Below are positions 49,272 to 57,837 of a stretch of DNA of 64,000 nucleotides, piece after piece (within the stretch, counting starts at the first letter, position 1; each line of letters begins with the position of its first letter). The position numbers were made by a program, and so were the translations under genes. Source of the stretch: Dysgonomonas gadei ATCC BAA-286 (lineage in GTDB: Bacteria; Bacteroidota; Bacteroidia; Bacteroidales; Dysgonomonadaceae); the NCBI RefSeq assembly GCF_000213555.1, contig NZ_GL891982.1, forward strand, positions 147,910-211,909, given 5' to 3'. The notes under the pieces were generated by a model. The model did not search any database and was not told where the DNA came from. It saw only the letters and a program-made list of their open reading frames with translations.

Positions 49272-49877
49272 TTATTCCAACAATGCAATATAATGGCTTA
49301 AAGCGTTCTCCAGATTGCGGATCACACTTTGTCCGTCTGATGAAAAAATACTTTGAAACCATATACCATCGGTAAGTGTAAACAACTGGTTTGCCGAAAT
49401 ATTTACATCTATATCTACACGTATTTCATTTCTGTCGATACTATTCTTCAATGCATATTCCCAACCTGTACGCTCTTTTTCGGTTGTTACCCTGTAATTA
49501 TTTCTGAAGATGGCGTCCCGTTGCATCACCTGATAAAACAAAAAGTGATAATTAAGCATTGAAACTTCTTTTACACTTCCGGTTTCCTCTACTATTCCGG
49601 ATATAACTTTACTGATATAGCGGAAGCGATCGCACATAAATTCAACAAACTCAGTTACGCTATAATCCTTAGCCTTACGGATATCAAAATCAAATATCTG
49701 AATGAAAAACTTCTCAGTTACCTGTATAAACAACTCCTCCTTATTCTTGAAATAATGATAAAGAAGCCCTCTCGACAAGCCGGTAGCCACCTGAATATCA
49801 GTTATGGAAGTAGCATCAAAACCCTTTAACAACAGGAGTCCAAACGTTTTTTTTAATATAAGCTCTTCTGTATTCAT
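49272..49877 (-). CDS. TetR-family repressor
   Basis: 201 residues. The N-terminal HTH is ILKKTFGLLLLKGFDATSIT, DIQVATGLSRGLLYHYFKNK, the TetR signature with YHYF in the recognition helix. The remaining 150 residues are a helical ligand-binding and dimer domain. It lies just upstream of the SMR exporter on the same strand, and the shared palindromes before each gene suggest that it represses both itself and the exporter, releasing DNA when a substrate binds. Confidence 0.9.
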   Translation of the reverse strand: MNTEELILKKTFGLLLLKGFDATSITDIQVATGLSRGLLYHYFKNKEELFIQVTEKFFIQIFDFDIRKAKDYSVTEFVEFMCDRFRYISKVISGIVEETGSVKEVSMLNYHFLFYQVMQRDAIFRNNYRVTTEKERTGWEYALKNSIDRNEIRVDIDVNISANQLFTLTDGIWFQSIFSSDGQSVIRNLENALSHYIALLE

Positions 49878-49886
49878 ACATTTCTA

Positions 49887-49902
49887 TTGAACAATCGTTC
49901 AA
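49887..49902. promoter_or_regulatory. Probable TetR operator, autoregulatory
   Basis: TTGAACAATCGTTCAA, a perfect 6-bp-arm palindrome (TTGAAC/GTTCAA) with four bases between, ten bp before the tetR ATG. Confidence 0.7.
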
Positions 49903-49963
49903 CAAAAGTATAATATTTAGAATGAATGGCCAAACTTTAATTATAATATTTATCATAGGAGGA

Positions 49964-50305
49964 AAACTTTATCTATATAATTATAGCTGATAGCTTTTTA
50001 GCTCTTAGTTTACAGCTCTTTGAAATATTGGAATAAGTGGTAAGTTTTAAGTACTGAGTACATGAGATACGAGTAGACAAAATACGAGATACAAGTTGTT
50101 AACTGATGACTGGTATATGTGTTAGCTTTGTTACCTTTTAGTGAAGGAGATGCTTCGCACCGTTTTGCATGACAAATAATTATTAATTATTCATACTTAA
50201 TTATTTTCCGTTACTTCTGTTACTTTTTAACGACATACAGTTAATAAATAAAAATAGACAGGATAAAAACAATGAAAAATATGTCAGAAGTGTCAGGTTT
50301 TAACA
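49964..50305. repeat. Dispersed composite repeat, copy A (inverted relative to copy B)
   Basis: Read on the minus strand, it shows the same ordered words as 57337-57781. In order these are AAAACCTGACACTTCTGACA, AAAGTAACAGAAGTAACGG, AATTAATAATTATTTGTCAT, GAAGCATCTCCTTCA, CAGTCATCAGTTAACAAC, TTGTATCTCGTATTTTG, ACTTAAAACTTA, TTTCAAAGAGCTGTAAAC, AGCTATCAGCTATA and ATAGATAAAGTT. No open frame. It fills most of the 540-bp gap between tetR and the S9 peptidase, whose -7 (TATCTTTA, 50415-50422) follows it. Confidence 0.7.
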
Positions 50306-50444
50306 TTATATAATTAATTAACACAAAAATAGCGTAAGCAATTATAGTTGTCAATTTTCGTAGGCTTACCCTAGGTCTGTAATCTTATAAGTTGTGTGTA
50401 TTACAAAAAACAAATATCTTTACATATAAAATTAATTAAACTAT

Positions 50445-52541
50445 ATGAATAAATCAATTATGGCATTATTACTCGGCGCATCAGTGGTTTCGTGTGGCGG
50501 TAAGTTTTCCGCAAAAATAGAAAATACGGAAGAAGATGCACCCCTGATCGGCAAAGCCACCGTAAAAGTTGAAAATGGCATTATGACACCTGAGGTACTT
50601 TACAGCTTTGGGCGTGTTTCGGATGTACAGGTTTCGCCTGATAAATCAAAAGTACTCTATGGAGTCACTTATGTAAGCATCGAACAAAATAAGACCAACC
50701 GGGAGTTATTCACGATGAATATCGATGGCTCGGACAAAAAGCAGATAACTCAAACTGCCAAAAGCGAAAATAATGCCGTATGGATAAAAGGAGGCTCTAA
50801 AATAGCATTCCTTAGTAGCGAGAGTGGTTCTTCGCAGATATGGGAAATGAATCCGGACGGAACCGAACGCATGCAGATCAGCGAGATAGAAGGGGGCGTA
50901 AATGGTTTTTCTTATTCACCCGATGAAAAGAAGATACTATATATTAAGAACATAAAGTTCGGAGAGCGCACAGCCGATAAATATCCCGACCTGCCTAAGG
51001 CGTCAGGACGTATTATAGATGACCTGATGTATAAACATTGGTCGGAATGGGTGGAAGAAATCCCTCATAGCTTTGTTGCCGATTATGATGGCACAAAAAT
51101 AACAGAGGGCATAGATATATTAGGAGATGAACCTTACGAATGCCCAATGCTTCCATTCGGAGGAACAGAGCAATTGGCATGGAGTCCCGATAGCAAATCA
51201 ATAGCATATACATGCCGCAAGAAAAAAGGGATGGAATATGCTTTATCTACTAATTCCGACATCTACCTTTATAACATAGATACTAAGGAAACTAAGAATC
51301 TTACCGAAGGGATGATGGGATATGACATCAATCCCGTTTTCTCTCCCGATGGCAAATATATTGCCTGGCAAAGCATGGAGCGCGACGGATACGAATCCGA
51401 CAAGAACCGGATGTTTGTAGTGAATCTGGCTACTAATGACAAAATTTATGTAACCGAAAAGTTTGATTATAATACTGATTATCTGGCATGGAACGATAAC
51501 GAAAGTATTTATTTCGTATCATGCGTAGAAGCCAAGACTCACATATTCAAAGCTTTTGTACACACTAAAGAAATAAACCGGATAACAAAAGGCGACTACG
51601 ATTATGAATCTTTTGGTATAGCCGGAGACAAGCTCATCGCAACACGTCATTCTTTGTCAGCGCCAAATGAAATATATTCTGTAAATACAACTAATGGCGA
51701 AGCTACCGAATTGAGTTTCGAGAACAAAGAAATAATGGGGCAGTTAAAAATGGGTAAAGTCGAAGAGCGTTGGATAGCCACTACTGATGGAAAGAAAATG
51801 TTGACATGGATCGTATACCCGCCAAACTTCGACCCAAATAAAAAATATCCTGCCCTTCTATATTGTCAAGGTGGCCCTCAGAGTACAGTGAGCCAGTTTT
51901 GGTCGTATCGCTGGAATTTGCAGATGATGGCAGCAAACGGGTATATTATTGTTGCACCTAACCGCAGGGGTCTTCCGGGCTTTGGTCAGGAATGGCTGGA
52001 GCAAATCAGTAAAGATTATGGTGGACAGAATATGAAGGATTACCTTTCGGCTATAGATGCTATGGCTAAAGAACCTTTTGTGAATGCAGACAAACTTGGA
52101 TGTACAGGTGCAAGCTATGGCGGTTTTTCCGTATACTGGCTGGCAGGTAACCATAATAAACGATTCAAAGCATTCCTTGCGCATGCCGGTATCTTCAATG
52201 TGGAAGCACAATATCTTGAAACAGAAGAGATGTGGTTCGCCAACTGGGATCTGGGTGGTTCGTTCTGGGACAGAAGTAATTCTATTGCACAACGGTCGTA
52301 TGCTAACTCTCCGCACAAATTTGTGGAGAAATGGGATACTCCAATAATGATTTCACACGGGGAGCTGGATTACCGCATACTGGCGTCTCAAGGCATGATG
52401 GCATTTAATGCAGCCAAGCTGAGAGGCATCCCTGCTCGAATGCTTATATATCCTAACGAAAACCACTGGATAGCACAGCCTCAAAACGGAATATTATTTC
52501 AAAGAGAGTTCTTCCGCTGGTTCGACACTTATCTGAAATAG
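50445..52541 (+). CDS. S9-family dipeptidyl peptidase (DPP5-like), lipoprotein signal
   Basis: 698 residues. N-terminal lipobox-like ASVVSCGG, a beta-propeller (residues 50-430; repeated FSPDGKYIAW and WSPDSKSIAY blades) and a C-terminal alpha/beta hydrolase. Catalytic triad: Ser557 in GCTGASYGGF, Asp642 in HGELDYRI, His674 in NENHWI. Relatives such as P. gingivalis DPP5 release dipeptides from peptide N-termini for amino-acid nutrition. Stand-alone transcription unit ended by a strong terminator. Confidence 0.9.
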   Translation: MNKSIMALLLGASVVSCGGKFSAKIENTEEDAPLIGKATVKVENGIMTPEVLYSFGRVSDVQVSPDKSKVLYGVTYVSIEQNKTNRELFTMNIDGSDKKQITQTAKSENNAVWIKGGSKIAFLSSESGSSQIWEMNPDGTERMQISEIEGGVNGFSYSPDEKKILYIKNIKFGERTADKYPDLPKASGRIIDDLMYKHWSEWVEEIPHSFVADYDGTKITEGIDILGDEPYECPMLPFGGTEQLAWSPDSKSIAYTCRKKKGMEYALSTNSDIYLYNIDTKETKNLTEGMMGYDINPVFSPDGKYIAWQSMERDGYESDKNRMFVVNLATNDKIYVTEKFDYNTDYLAWNDNESIYFVSCVEAKTHIFKAFVHTKEINRITKGDYDYESFGIAGDKLIATRHSLSAPNEIYSVNTTNGEATELSFENKEIMGQLKMGKVEERWIATTDGKKMLTWIVYPPNFDPNKKYPALLYCQGGPQSTVSQFWSYRWNLQMMAANGYIIVAPNRRGLPGFGQEWLEQISKDYGGQNMKDYLSAIDAMAKEPFVNADKLGCTGASYGGFSVYWLAGNHNKRFKAFLAHAGIFNVEAQYLETEEMWFANWDLGGSFWDRSNSIAQRSYANSPHKFVEKWDTPIMISHGELDYRILASQGMMAFNAAKLRGIPARMLIYPNENHWIAQPQNGILFQREFFRWFDTYLK

Positions 52542-52562
52542 AAGATTAAGATTCGTTATATA

Positions 52563-52597
52563 CAAAAGCTTATCAGATAGGTTATCTGATAAGCTTT
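52563..52597 (+). terminator. Rho-independent terminator
   Basis: AAAAGCTTATCAGATA and its exact complement TATCTGATAAGCTTTT are separated by three bases. Located 22 bp after the S9 peptidase stop. Confidence 0.85.
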
Positions 52598-52923
52598 TAT
52601 ATTTAGATAAACACAGGCTTGAACTACAATATAAAGGATATAGATATAGGAGTTTCTTCCATTCGTTTTTCATATTAAATAAAATCTATATTATTTTCAT
52701 AATATATCTTATTATTTATATATCATTCTTCTTGTTTTTGCTAAATTTGCACTCGAGACTTACACTAAGAATAGAGATGGAAAATAGATATAATCACAGT
52801 GCGATTGGCCGATTTCGAGTCAATAAGAATATCTTTTGTGGAGAATTTAAATAAAAAGGATACCATACTTCCTAAATGTTATACCATATTTCCACTAGAT
52901 GAAAATTATAAAGAATGATGTTA

Positions 52924-52931
52924 TATATTTG
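52924..52931 (+). promoter_or_regulatory. -7 element TATATTTG of the AraC gene
   Basis: Exact TAnnTTTG, 31 bp before ATG 52962. The ATG at 52899 would lie upstream of it and is therefore rejected as start. No clear TTTG at -33. Confidence 0.55.
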
Positions 52932-52961
52932 CACCCGATATTGAGGAGAGACAAGACTGAG

Positions 52962-53861
52962 ATGGAAGACAAGACAAAAATGTACGGAGAAAAAAAAGCT
53001 CTGTCAAAGGACAAGAAAAACTCTGTATATTCTTTTGGGTATGACTTTAATATTTGTATGGGAGAGAGTGCTCTTCCCGTTACATATACCCAGACATATC
53101 TTCCCATAGGAATCTTAGGCCTTTGCACTGAAGGCTCCGCTATAATAGATGTATACATGCAAGAACATCATTTGTCGAAAGGTGAATTAATGGTAATTCT
53201 TCCGGGACAGATAGTTTCGTTGAAAAGTAAGAGTCCTGATTTTTCGATCAATTATTTTACGGTATCACATTTGTTAATAAACGATGTTCTCAGTGGAGTC
53301 GCACGCCTTTCTCCTTTATTCTTTATACATATGAGAAGGAAGTATCACTATAAGCTATCTAAGGATGAAGTATATCGATTTTCTCAATACTACAATCTTT
53401 CATATAGCTGGGTGAAACCGGCCGACAATTTATTCCAGAGGGAATACATAGTCAATCTGCTGAGGCTTTTCTATCTTGATCTTTATAATAATTACAGGAA
53501 CAATCTGCTATCCAAGAATGCCATTAGGGATATTGATAGCCGTAAAGAAAAGATCACATACGATTTCTTTCTCCTGATAATGCAATATTTCAGAGAAAAC
53601 AGAGAGATTGCTTTCTATGCAGAAAAGCTCCATATTACACCTAAATATCTGACTTCGGTGGTAAAAGATGTCAGTGGTAGGCCGGCAAAGGATTGGATTG
53701 TAGAATACAGCATTATGGAGATAAAGTCTCTATTAAAAAATCCGGCATTGAATATACAGGAGATAACCGTGAAGACCAACTTTTCTAATCAGGCTTCTTT
53801 AAGTAGATTTTTCAAGAAGCATACAGGTCTGTCTCCTACACAATACAGAATGGATAAATAA
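52962..53861 (+). CDS. AraC-family transcriptional regulator
   Basis: 299 residues from ATG 52962. The N-terminal cupin-like sensing domain includes HHLSKGELMVILPGQIVSLK. The C-terminal double HTH is EIAFYAEKLHITPKYLTSVV and EITVKTNFSNQASLSRFFKK, ending HTGLSPTQYRMDK, the standard AraC ending. No metabolic gene lies next to it, so its target is elsewhere, or possibly the convergent surface protein gene. Confidence 0.85.
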   Translation: MEDKTKMYGEKKALSKDKKNSVYSFGYDFNICMGESALPVTYTQTYLPIGILGLCTEGSAIIDVYMQEHHLSKGELMVILPGQIVSLKSKSPDFSINYFTVSHLLINDVLSGVARLSPLFFIHMRRKYHYKLSKDEVYRFSQYYNLSYSWVKPADNLFQREYIVNLLRLFYLDLYNNYRNNLLSKNAIRDIDSRKEKITYDFFLLIMQYFRENREIAFYAEKLHITPKYLTSVVKDVSGRPAKDWIVEYSIMEIKSLLKNPALNIQEITVKTNFSNQASLSRFFKKHTGLSPTQYRMDK

Positions 53862-53882
53862 GAATAAACAATATAATATATA

Positions 53883-54036
53883 TGTAGTTTTGTAAAGTTT
53901 GTGTTAAGGTTGGGTCCTGTGAGTCGAGAGATTCGCGGGACTCATTATTTTTCTAGCTAAGAACTATATCTAAAACAGAAAGGCACATGCTCACGCATAT
54001 GCCATCCCAACCTTAAGACAAATTAAAAAAACTACA
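53883..54036. repeat. 32-bp repeat, copy 2, with inverted partner forming a long hairpin
   Basis: 53883-53914 is identical to 38954-38985. 54006-54036 is an imperfect inverted copy (ends in CCCAACCTTAAG on the plus strand), so the 154-bp segment can fold with arms of about 31 bp. Between the arms is a smaller hairpin GAGTC...GGGACTC followed by ATTATTTTTC. Convergent spacer after the AraC gene and before the FISUMP gene stop. Confidence 0.7.
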
Positions 54037-54066
54037 CAGAGTAGATAAATCTTATTTTATACTGAA

Positions 54067-55524
54067 TTATTCTTTTATACAACGTATCGAACTCCCCTTG
54101 GCCCTATTATCGGTTGCATCTACCTGAATATAATAGGATTTAAAAAACAGCCGATATACAGTACTATAAAAAGCCGTTGCCGACCAGTTATACCCTTCCA
54201 ATCCTACCATTGTCAGATTCCCTGTCGCTGGATCACGATACCCCGCTGCCGGATAATATCCTGCCACAGTCCATTCCTCTCCCTTACCTTTATCGAAAGC
54301 AGGCCCGCCACCGCCTAAACCATTCCAAGGAGAATTGCTGCCTGATCCACTCCGGGGCACACGCCATCCTTTCGGGCAAGGATCATAAGTACCTTTTGTA
54401 TTATCCGTATCATTCCACAAATAGTTATTCGTTGTGCCAGAGTTGCTATACCAATCCTGATTACCGTCAGTACTATAATAAAATGTATATGGATTAATAA
54501 TAGAAGTCGGCATATTAAGACTATTATTCACTTTGCTCTTTCCGATAGTGACATTTCCTCCGGGCAAAGTATAGAGTAAGATTTCCAAATTATCATCTAC
54601 AGCAGAAGAACCTGGAAAGGGATCTTTTCTTCCCCATTGATAAAGCAAGCCCAATGAACCGATATTACCTGGTGTCGTATTTATCGCACCTAAGTTGCGA
54701 TCCATAAATATCGTATTATTATATACTTTCTCTCCAGCCAATACATCAGGATCATAATTCGTCACCCATATATGCCAACTCCACCGTATCACATTATTTA
54801 TTCTCACAGCTACAACCGCATTACCTTGTAAATTATTACTATTAGTTGTAACCCTCAGCATTGAAGCCGTGCCTTTATCACCTGAGGCAAGGGTAACCTC
54901 CTTTATCAGGTCTTTTTTATCTTGCCATAATAATTCTACACTAACAGTCCCCTGCAATCCCACTTCATTTAGATTCAACAACTGATTCCAAACTGCATAT
55001 GCCTTTATAACAGGGATATCTATTGTTTTATTATAGCCGACAATAAATGAATTTGACAGTTTCAGCGCCGCAGGATCTGTCATACTGGATGGTGCATTTG
55101 GTTCCACCGGCACGCTCCCCGGATTATCTCTGGTAGGTATACTGTCAGATAGTGTTCTTAGCACAGCCCACTTGTCCCCATCCCATAAATATAGCCCTGG
55201 AACGAAAGGGCTTGTTTTAGTCATATTATAAACCAGCAGACCTATATTTTTCGATTTCTCGCTATCATACCCGGTCTCTGTCGGATTAACAAAAGGTTCT
55301 AAGGTTTTCAAATTTACTAATGCCACCCGAGGCAAGATAAAACCTCCCGTTTTACATGTTACATTATCGGCGTCCGGCTCCTGTTCTTTTAACTGCAATA
55401 ATCCTGCTTTAGCTGGTGCCGATCCTAATCCTATTGTAACCTGTGCTTGAAGATCAATTGTGTGAAGAGCTAATGTAACAAACCCTAATAAAGTAAATTT
55501 GAGTGTTTTTGTGCAAGTTTTCAT
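54067..55524 (-). CDS. Secreted FISUMP-type surface protein
   Basis: 485 residues with signal peptide (LLGFVTLALHTIDLQAQVTI). The N-terminal third resembles Bacteroidetes surface proteins (GFILPRVALVNLKTLEPFVN; GLLVYNMTKTSPFVPGLYLW). The C-terminal half is a FISUMP (Fibrobacter major paralogous) domain: FMDRNLGAINTTPGNIGSLG, LLYQWGRKDPFPG, YDPCPKGWRVP and SSIRCIKE, with the conserved Cys pair. Likely fimbrial tip or adhesin-like. No catalytic motif. Confidence 0.75.
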   Translation of the reverse strand: MKTCTKTLKFTLLGFVTLALHTIDLQAQVTIGLGSAPAKAGLLQLKEQEPDADNVTCKTGGFILPRVALVNLKTLEPFVNPTETGYDSEKSKNIGLLVYNMTKTSPFVPGLYLWDGDKWAVLRTLSDSIPTRDNPGSVPVEPNAPSSMTDPAALKLSNSFIVGYNKTIDIPVIKAYAVWNQLLNLNEVGLQGTVSVELLWQDKKDLIKEVTLASGDKGTASMLRVTTNSNNLQGNAVVAVRINNVIRWSWHIWVTNYDPDVLAGEKVYNNTIFMDRNLGAINTTPGNIGSLGLLYQWGRKDPFPGSSAVDDNLEILLYTLPGGNVTIGKSKVNNSLNMPTSIINPYTFYYSTDGNQDWYSNSGTTNNYLWNDTDNTKGTYDPCPKGWRVPRSGSGSNSPWNGLGGGGPAFDKGKGEEWTVAGYYPAAGYRDPATGNLTMVGLEGYNWSATAFYSTVYRLFFKSYYIQVDATDNRAKGSSIRCIKE

Positions 55525-55683
55525 ATATGAATAAAATTATTTTCGTTTGCATCATATGTATGTAGCTCTTCCATATAGAAATATTCCTATTCTTGGGATA
55601 ACCCTTTAAAATACAAGTTATTGTTTTGCATAGTAACCAAGAAGCGCATTTGTATATTTTGTGATTTCCTATTAAAATTTCCG

Positions 55684-55717
55684 CAAAATTAAAGAAATAT
55701 TTCTCAATTAAAAACAA
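55684..55717 (-). promoter_or_regulatory. Promoter candidate for the FISUMP gene
   Basis: Minus strand TTTG (55717-55714), 22-bp spacer, TAATTTTG (55691-55684). The spacer is one base over the usual range, and the leader would be about 150 nt. Confidence 0.45.
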
Positions 55718-55846
55718 ATAATATGAAATAATTCTACATTAACCATTTTTTACTTTATCTTTATTTTACAGGCGAAAAATTAACTTTTTTGGTATTTCAA
55801 GAATTAAAGTTATTTTTGTTAGAAATCTTACAAACTATATTGCAAT

Positions 55847-55864
55847 TATACCTCAATAGGTATA
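55847..55864. promoter_or_regulatory. Palindromic operator before the S24 repressor
   Basis: TATACCT-CAAT-AGGTATA, perfect 7-bp arms, 28 bp before ATG 55892. Position and symmetry fit autoregulation by the dimeric repressor downstream. Confidence 0.55.
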
Positions 55865-55891
55865 GTTATAATTCGTTATCGATTACACACA

Positions 55892-56605
55892 ATGAACAAA
55901 AACTTAACTCAAAAGGACAGGATTATACAGTTCATAGACAAACAGGGGATTAGTAAAAATAAATTTTATAATCAGACTGGAGTCTCTAACGGTACTCTGG
56001 ACAAGAAAAGCGGTATAACAGGCGAGACAATAGCTAAAATATATACAGCATACCCTGAAATAAATCTGGAATGGCTTATTTCGGGTGAAGGTGAAATGAT
56101 AAAATCATCGCTATTCTGGTCATACGACAACTTACAGTCGGTACGGGAACAGTACGCCGCTGTAATGAATATAGACCCGGCAACTGTTTCTGACAAAAAT
56201 CTGCTCAAAGCAGAATCTCCTCTGGAGTTTATACCGATATTCTCCTATAAAGGATCACACAAGTGCCATGGATATCTATCTATACCAAATTTAAGTTCAT
56301 GTGATGGGGCCGGATTTGTGAAGACAGACAGCATGTATCCCTTGATAAAACCGGGAGATATTGTATGTTATAAAACAGCAAATCACACCAACGACATTTA
56401 TTGGGGTGAAATGTATATCATATATCTCACCATCGATGGAGAAGAATTTCTCACCATTAAAAATTTAGATAAATCTGATATAGGTGATGACTTTATAAGG
56501 CTTTCCGGATACAATCAGAAATATCACCCAAAAGATGTGCCGATAAATAGTATACAATGGAAAGCAATAGTAAAGGCCTGCATCAATTACAATTCGGTGC
56601 TATAA
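55892..56605 (+). CDS. Solitary CI-like repressor with S24/LexA-type peptidase domain
   Basis: 237 residues. The N-terminal HTH (KNKFYNQTGVSNGTLDKKSG; INLEWLISGEGEM) resembles Bacteroidetes phage-type repressors. The C-terminal S24 domain has VKTDSMYPLIKPGDIVCYK with the nucleophile Ser and FLTIKNLDK with the Lys, so self-cleavage after DNA damage is possible. It stands alone; no prophage genes adjoin it, and the decayed prophage is 37 kb away. It may be a relic or a domesticated regulator. Confidence 0.8.
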   Translation: MNKNLTQKDRIIQFIDKQGISKNKFYNQTGVSNGTLDKKSGITGETIAKIYTAYPEINLEWLISGEGEMIKSSLFWSYDNLQSVREQYAAVMNIDPATVSDKNLLKAESPLEFIPIFSYKGSHKCHGYLSIPNLSSCDGAGFVKTDSMYPLIKPGDIVCYKTANHTNDIYWGEMYIIYLTIDGEEFLTIKNLDKSDIGDDFIRLSGYNQKYHPKDVPINSIQWKAIVKACINYNSVL

Positions 56606-56661
56606 TACTGACGAGCATATGACCAAATAGACAGCCTATCATTCTATTTACTCTAACGGAT

Positions 56662-56700
56662 AAAAAGGGATACTCTAAATCATTAAAGTATCCCTCTCTT
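56662..56700. terminator. Bidirectional terminator
   Basis: AGGGATACT (56667-56675) pairs with AGTATCCCT (56687-56695). The minus strand ends in TTTTTATC and the plus strand in CTCTTATA. Between the convergent repressor and MaoC genes. Confidence 0.75.
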
Positions 56701-56721
56701 ATAGTATCTGTAATATTTCTC

Positions 56722-57189
56722 TTAACTATTGAAGTGATATAGAAATATTACTGTTTCTTCCAATGCATTCTTCGGGCAGTCTTTTATTTCCAGGACAACC
56801 TTCAATTCTGCTTTGGCTATTCCCCTCAGGTTAACAAGGGATGCCAGGGTAACCCGTAAACGTACTTCACTATCGACAATTACTGCCTGATTAAATTTCA
56901 ATTTTTCGATACCGTAATTTATCAGCATCTTTATATTGTTTACCTCTATTATCTGATCCCAAAGATAAGGCAAGATAGATACCATGAGATATCCATGTGC
57001 AATTGTACTTTTGAAAGGACTCTCCACCTTCGCTCTTTCTTCATCCACATGAATCCATTGATAATCAAGCGTAGCTTCTGCAAATTTGTTGATGCGGTCT
57101 TGAGATATTTTCAGCCAATCAGAAGTCCCCAGTTCTTTTCCTACATACTGCTCAAAATCGGCATAGGAATTAATAATAAGTTTAGCCAT
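56722..57189 (-). CDS. MaoC-like hydratase
   Basis: 155 residues, single hot-dog domain. The active-site pair lies in INKFAEATLDYQWIHVDEER (Asp and His, helix start) with STIAHGYLMVSILPYLW supporting. R-specific enoyl-CoA hydratases of this family act in fatty-acid or PHA metabolism, hydrating trans-2-enoyl-CoA. Cytoplasmic, stand-alone gene. Substrate length unknown. Confidence 0.85.
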   Translation of the reverse strand: MAKLIINSYADFEQYVGKELGTSDWLKISQDRINKFAEATLDYQWIHVDEERAKVESPFKSTIAHGYLMVSILPYLWDQIIEVNNIKMLINYGIEKLKFNQAVIVDSEVRLRVTLASLVNLRGIAKAELKVVLEIKDCPKNALEETVIFLYHFNS

Positions 57190-57336
57190 AAAAAGTTAAT
57201 TAACAAATACAGCATAAAAATATCTATATTAAACGATATTACCAAATAAACACAATAAGGATTATAAAATTAACTATATTTTAATCGATGGACAAGCTAT
57301 CTTATTAAAATCGGCTTCAGACAACATTATCAAATC

Positions 57337-57781
57337 TAAAACCTGACAAACCTGACACTATTTTCTTCTTTTTTATTTGTCCGTTTTCTTCACAACCCTT
57401 TTTTGTTACACTGAATATCACTAGGTATGGACAGAAGAACACTGAATAAAAAAGTAACAAAGGTGACACAGAAAACAATCAATAATTAAGAATGAAAAAT
57501 TAATAATTAGCTTGTCATACGGAGCAGAACAAAGCATCTCGTCAGTGAACAGTCATCAGTTAGCAACCTGTATCTCGTGTCTCATATAACTTTCAACTTA
57601 TTACTTAAAACTCATTACTTGTTAAAAGGTAACACATGTAACACTTATCACTCATTTGCTAATATGCTAATTTACAAATCTGCTAATCTCCTAATCAAAA
57701 TTTGGCTCCGCCGATTTTCAATTCAAAGAGCTATAAGCTAACAGCTAAAGGCTATCGGCTATACACATAGATAAAGTTATT
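57337..57781. repeat. Dispersed composite repeat, copy B
   Basis: On the plus strand it contains, in order, AAAACCTGACAAACCTGACA, AAAAAGTAACAAAGGTGACA, AATTAATAATTAGCTTGTCA, AAAGCATCTCGTCAG, ACAGTCATCAGTTAGCAACC, TGTATCTCGTGTCTCAT, ACTTAAAACTCATTACTT, AAAGGTAACACATGTAACAC, TTCAAAGAGCTATAAGC, GGCTATCGGCTATA and CATAGATAAAGTTATT. This is the same series as the reverse complement of 49964-50305. No open frame. It lies directly upstream of the riboswitch promoter. Confidence 0.7.
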
Positions 57782-57819
57782 TCATATACATTATATAAAT
57801 CTTTATAAATTTAATTCCA

Positions 57820-57827
57820 TATCTTTG
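57820..57827 (+). promoter_or_regulatory. -7 element TATCTTTG of the cobalamin operon
   Basis: Exact TAnnTTTG. Transcription would start near 57834, just before the riboswitch. The -33 region is AT-rich without a clear TTTG. Confidence 0.6.
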
Positions 57828-57837
57828 CACTAAGTTT

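Larger units (their letters stand above)
55525..55891. other. Divergent intergenic region between the FISUMP and S24 genes
   Basis: 367 bp. It contains a promoter candidate for the leftward gene (55684-55717) and the palindrome at 55847 before the repressor. The rest is AT-rich and shows nothing else. Confidence 0.6.

Noticed and set aside
49964..50305. CRISPR array in the word-like repeats
   Set aside because: Blocks differ from each other, there is no constant repeat length or unique spacers, and no cas genes are nearby.
52899..52961. Longer AraC start at 52899
   Set aside because: Would lie upstream of the -7 element at 52924, so could not be in the transcript from that promoter.
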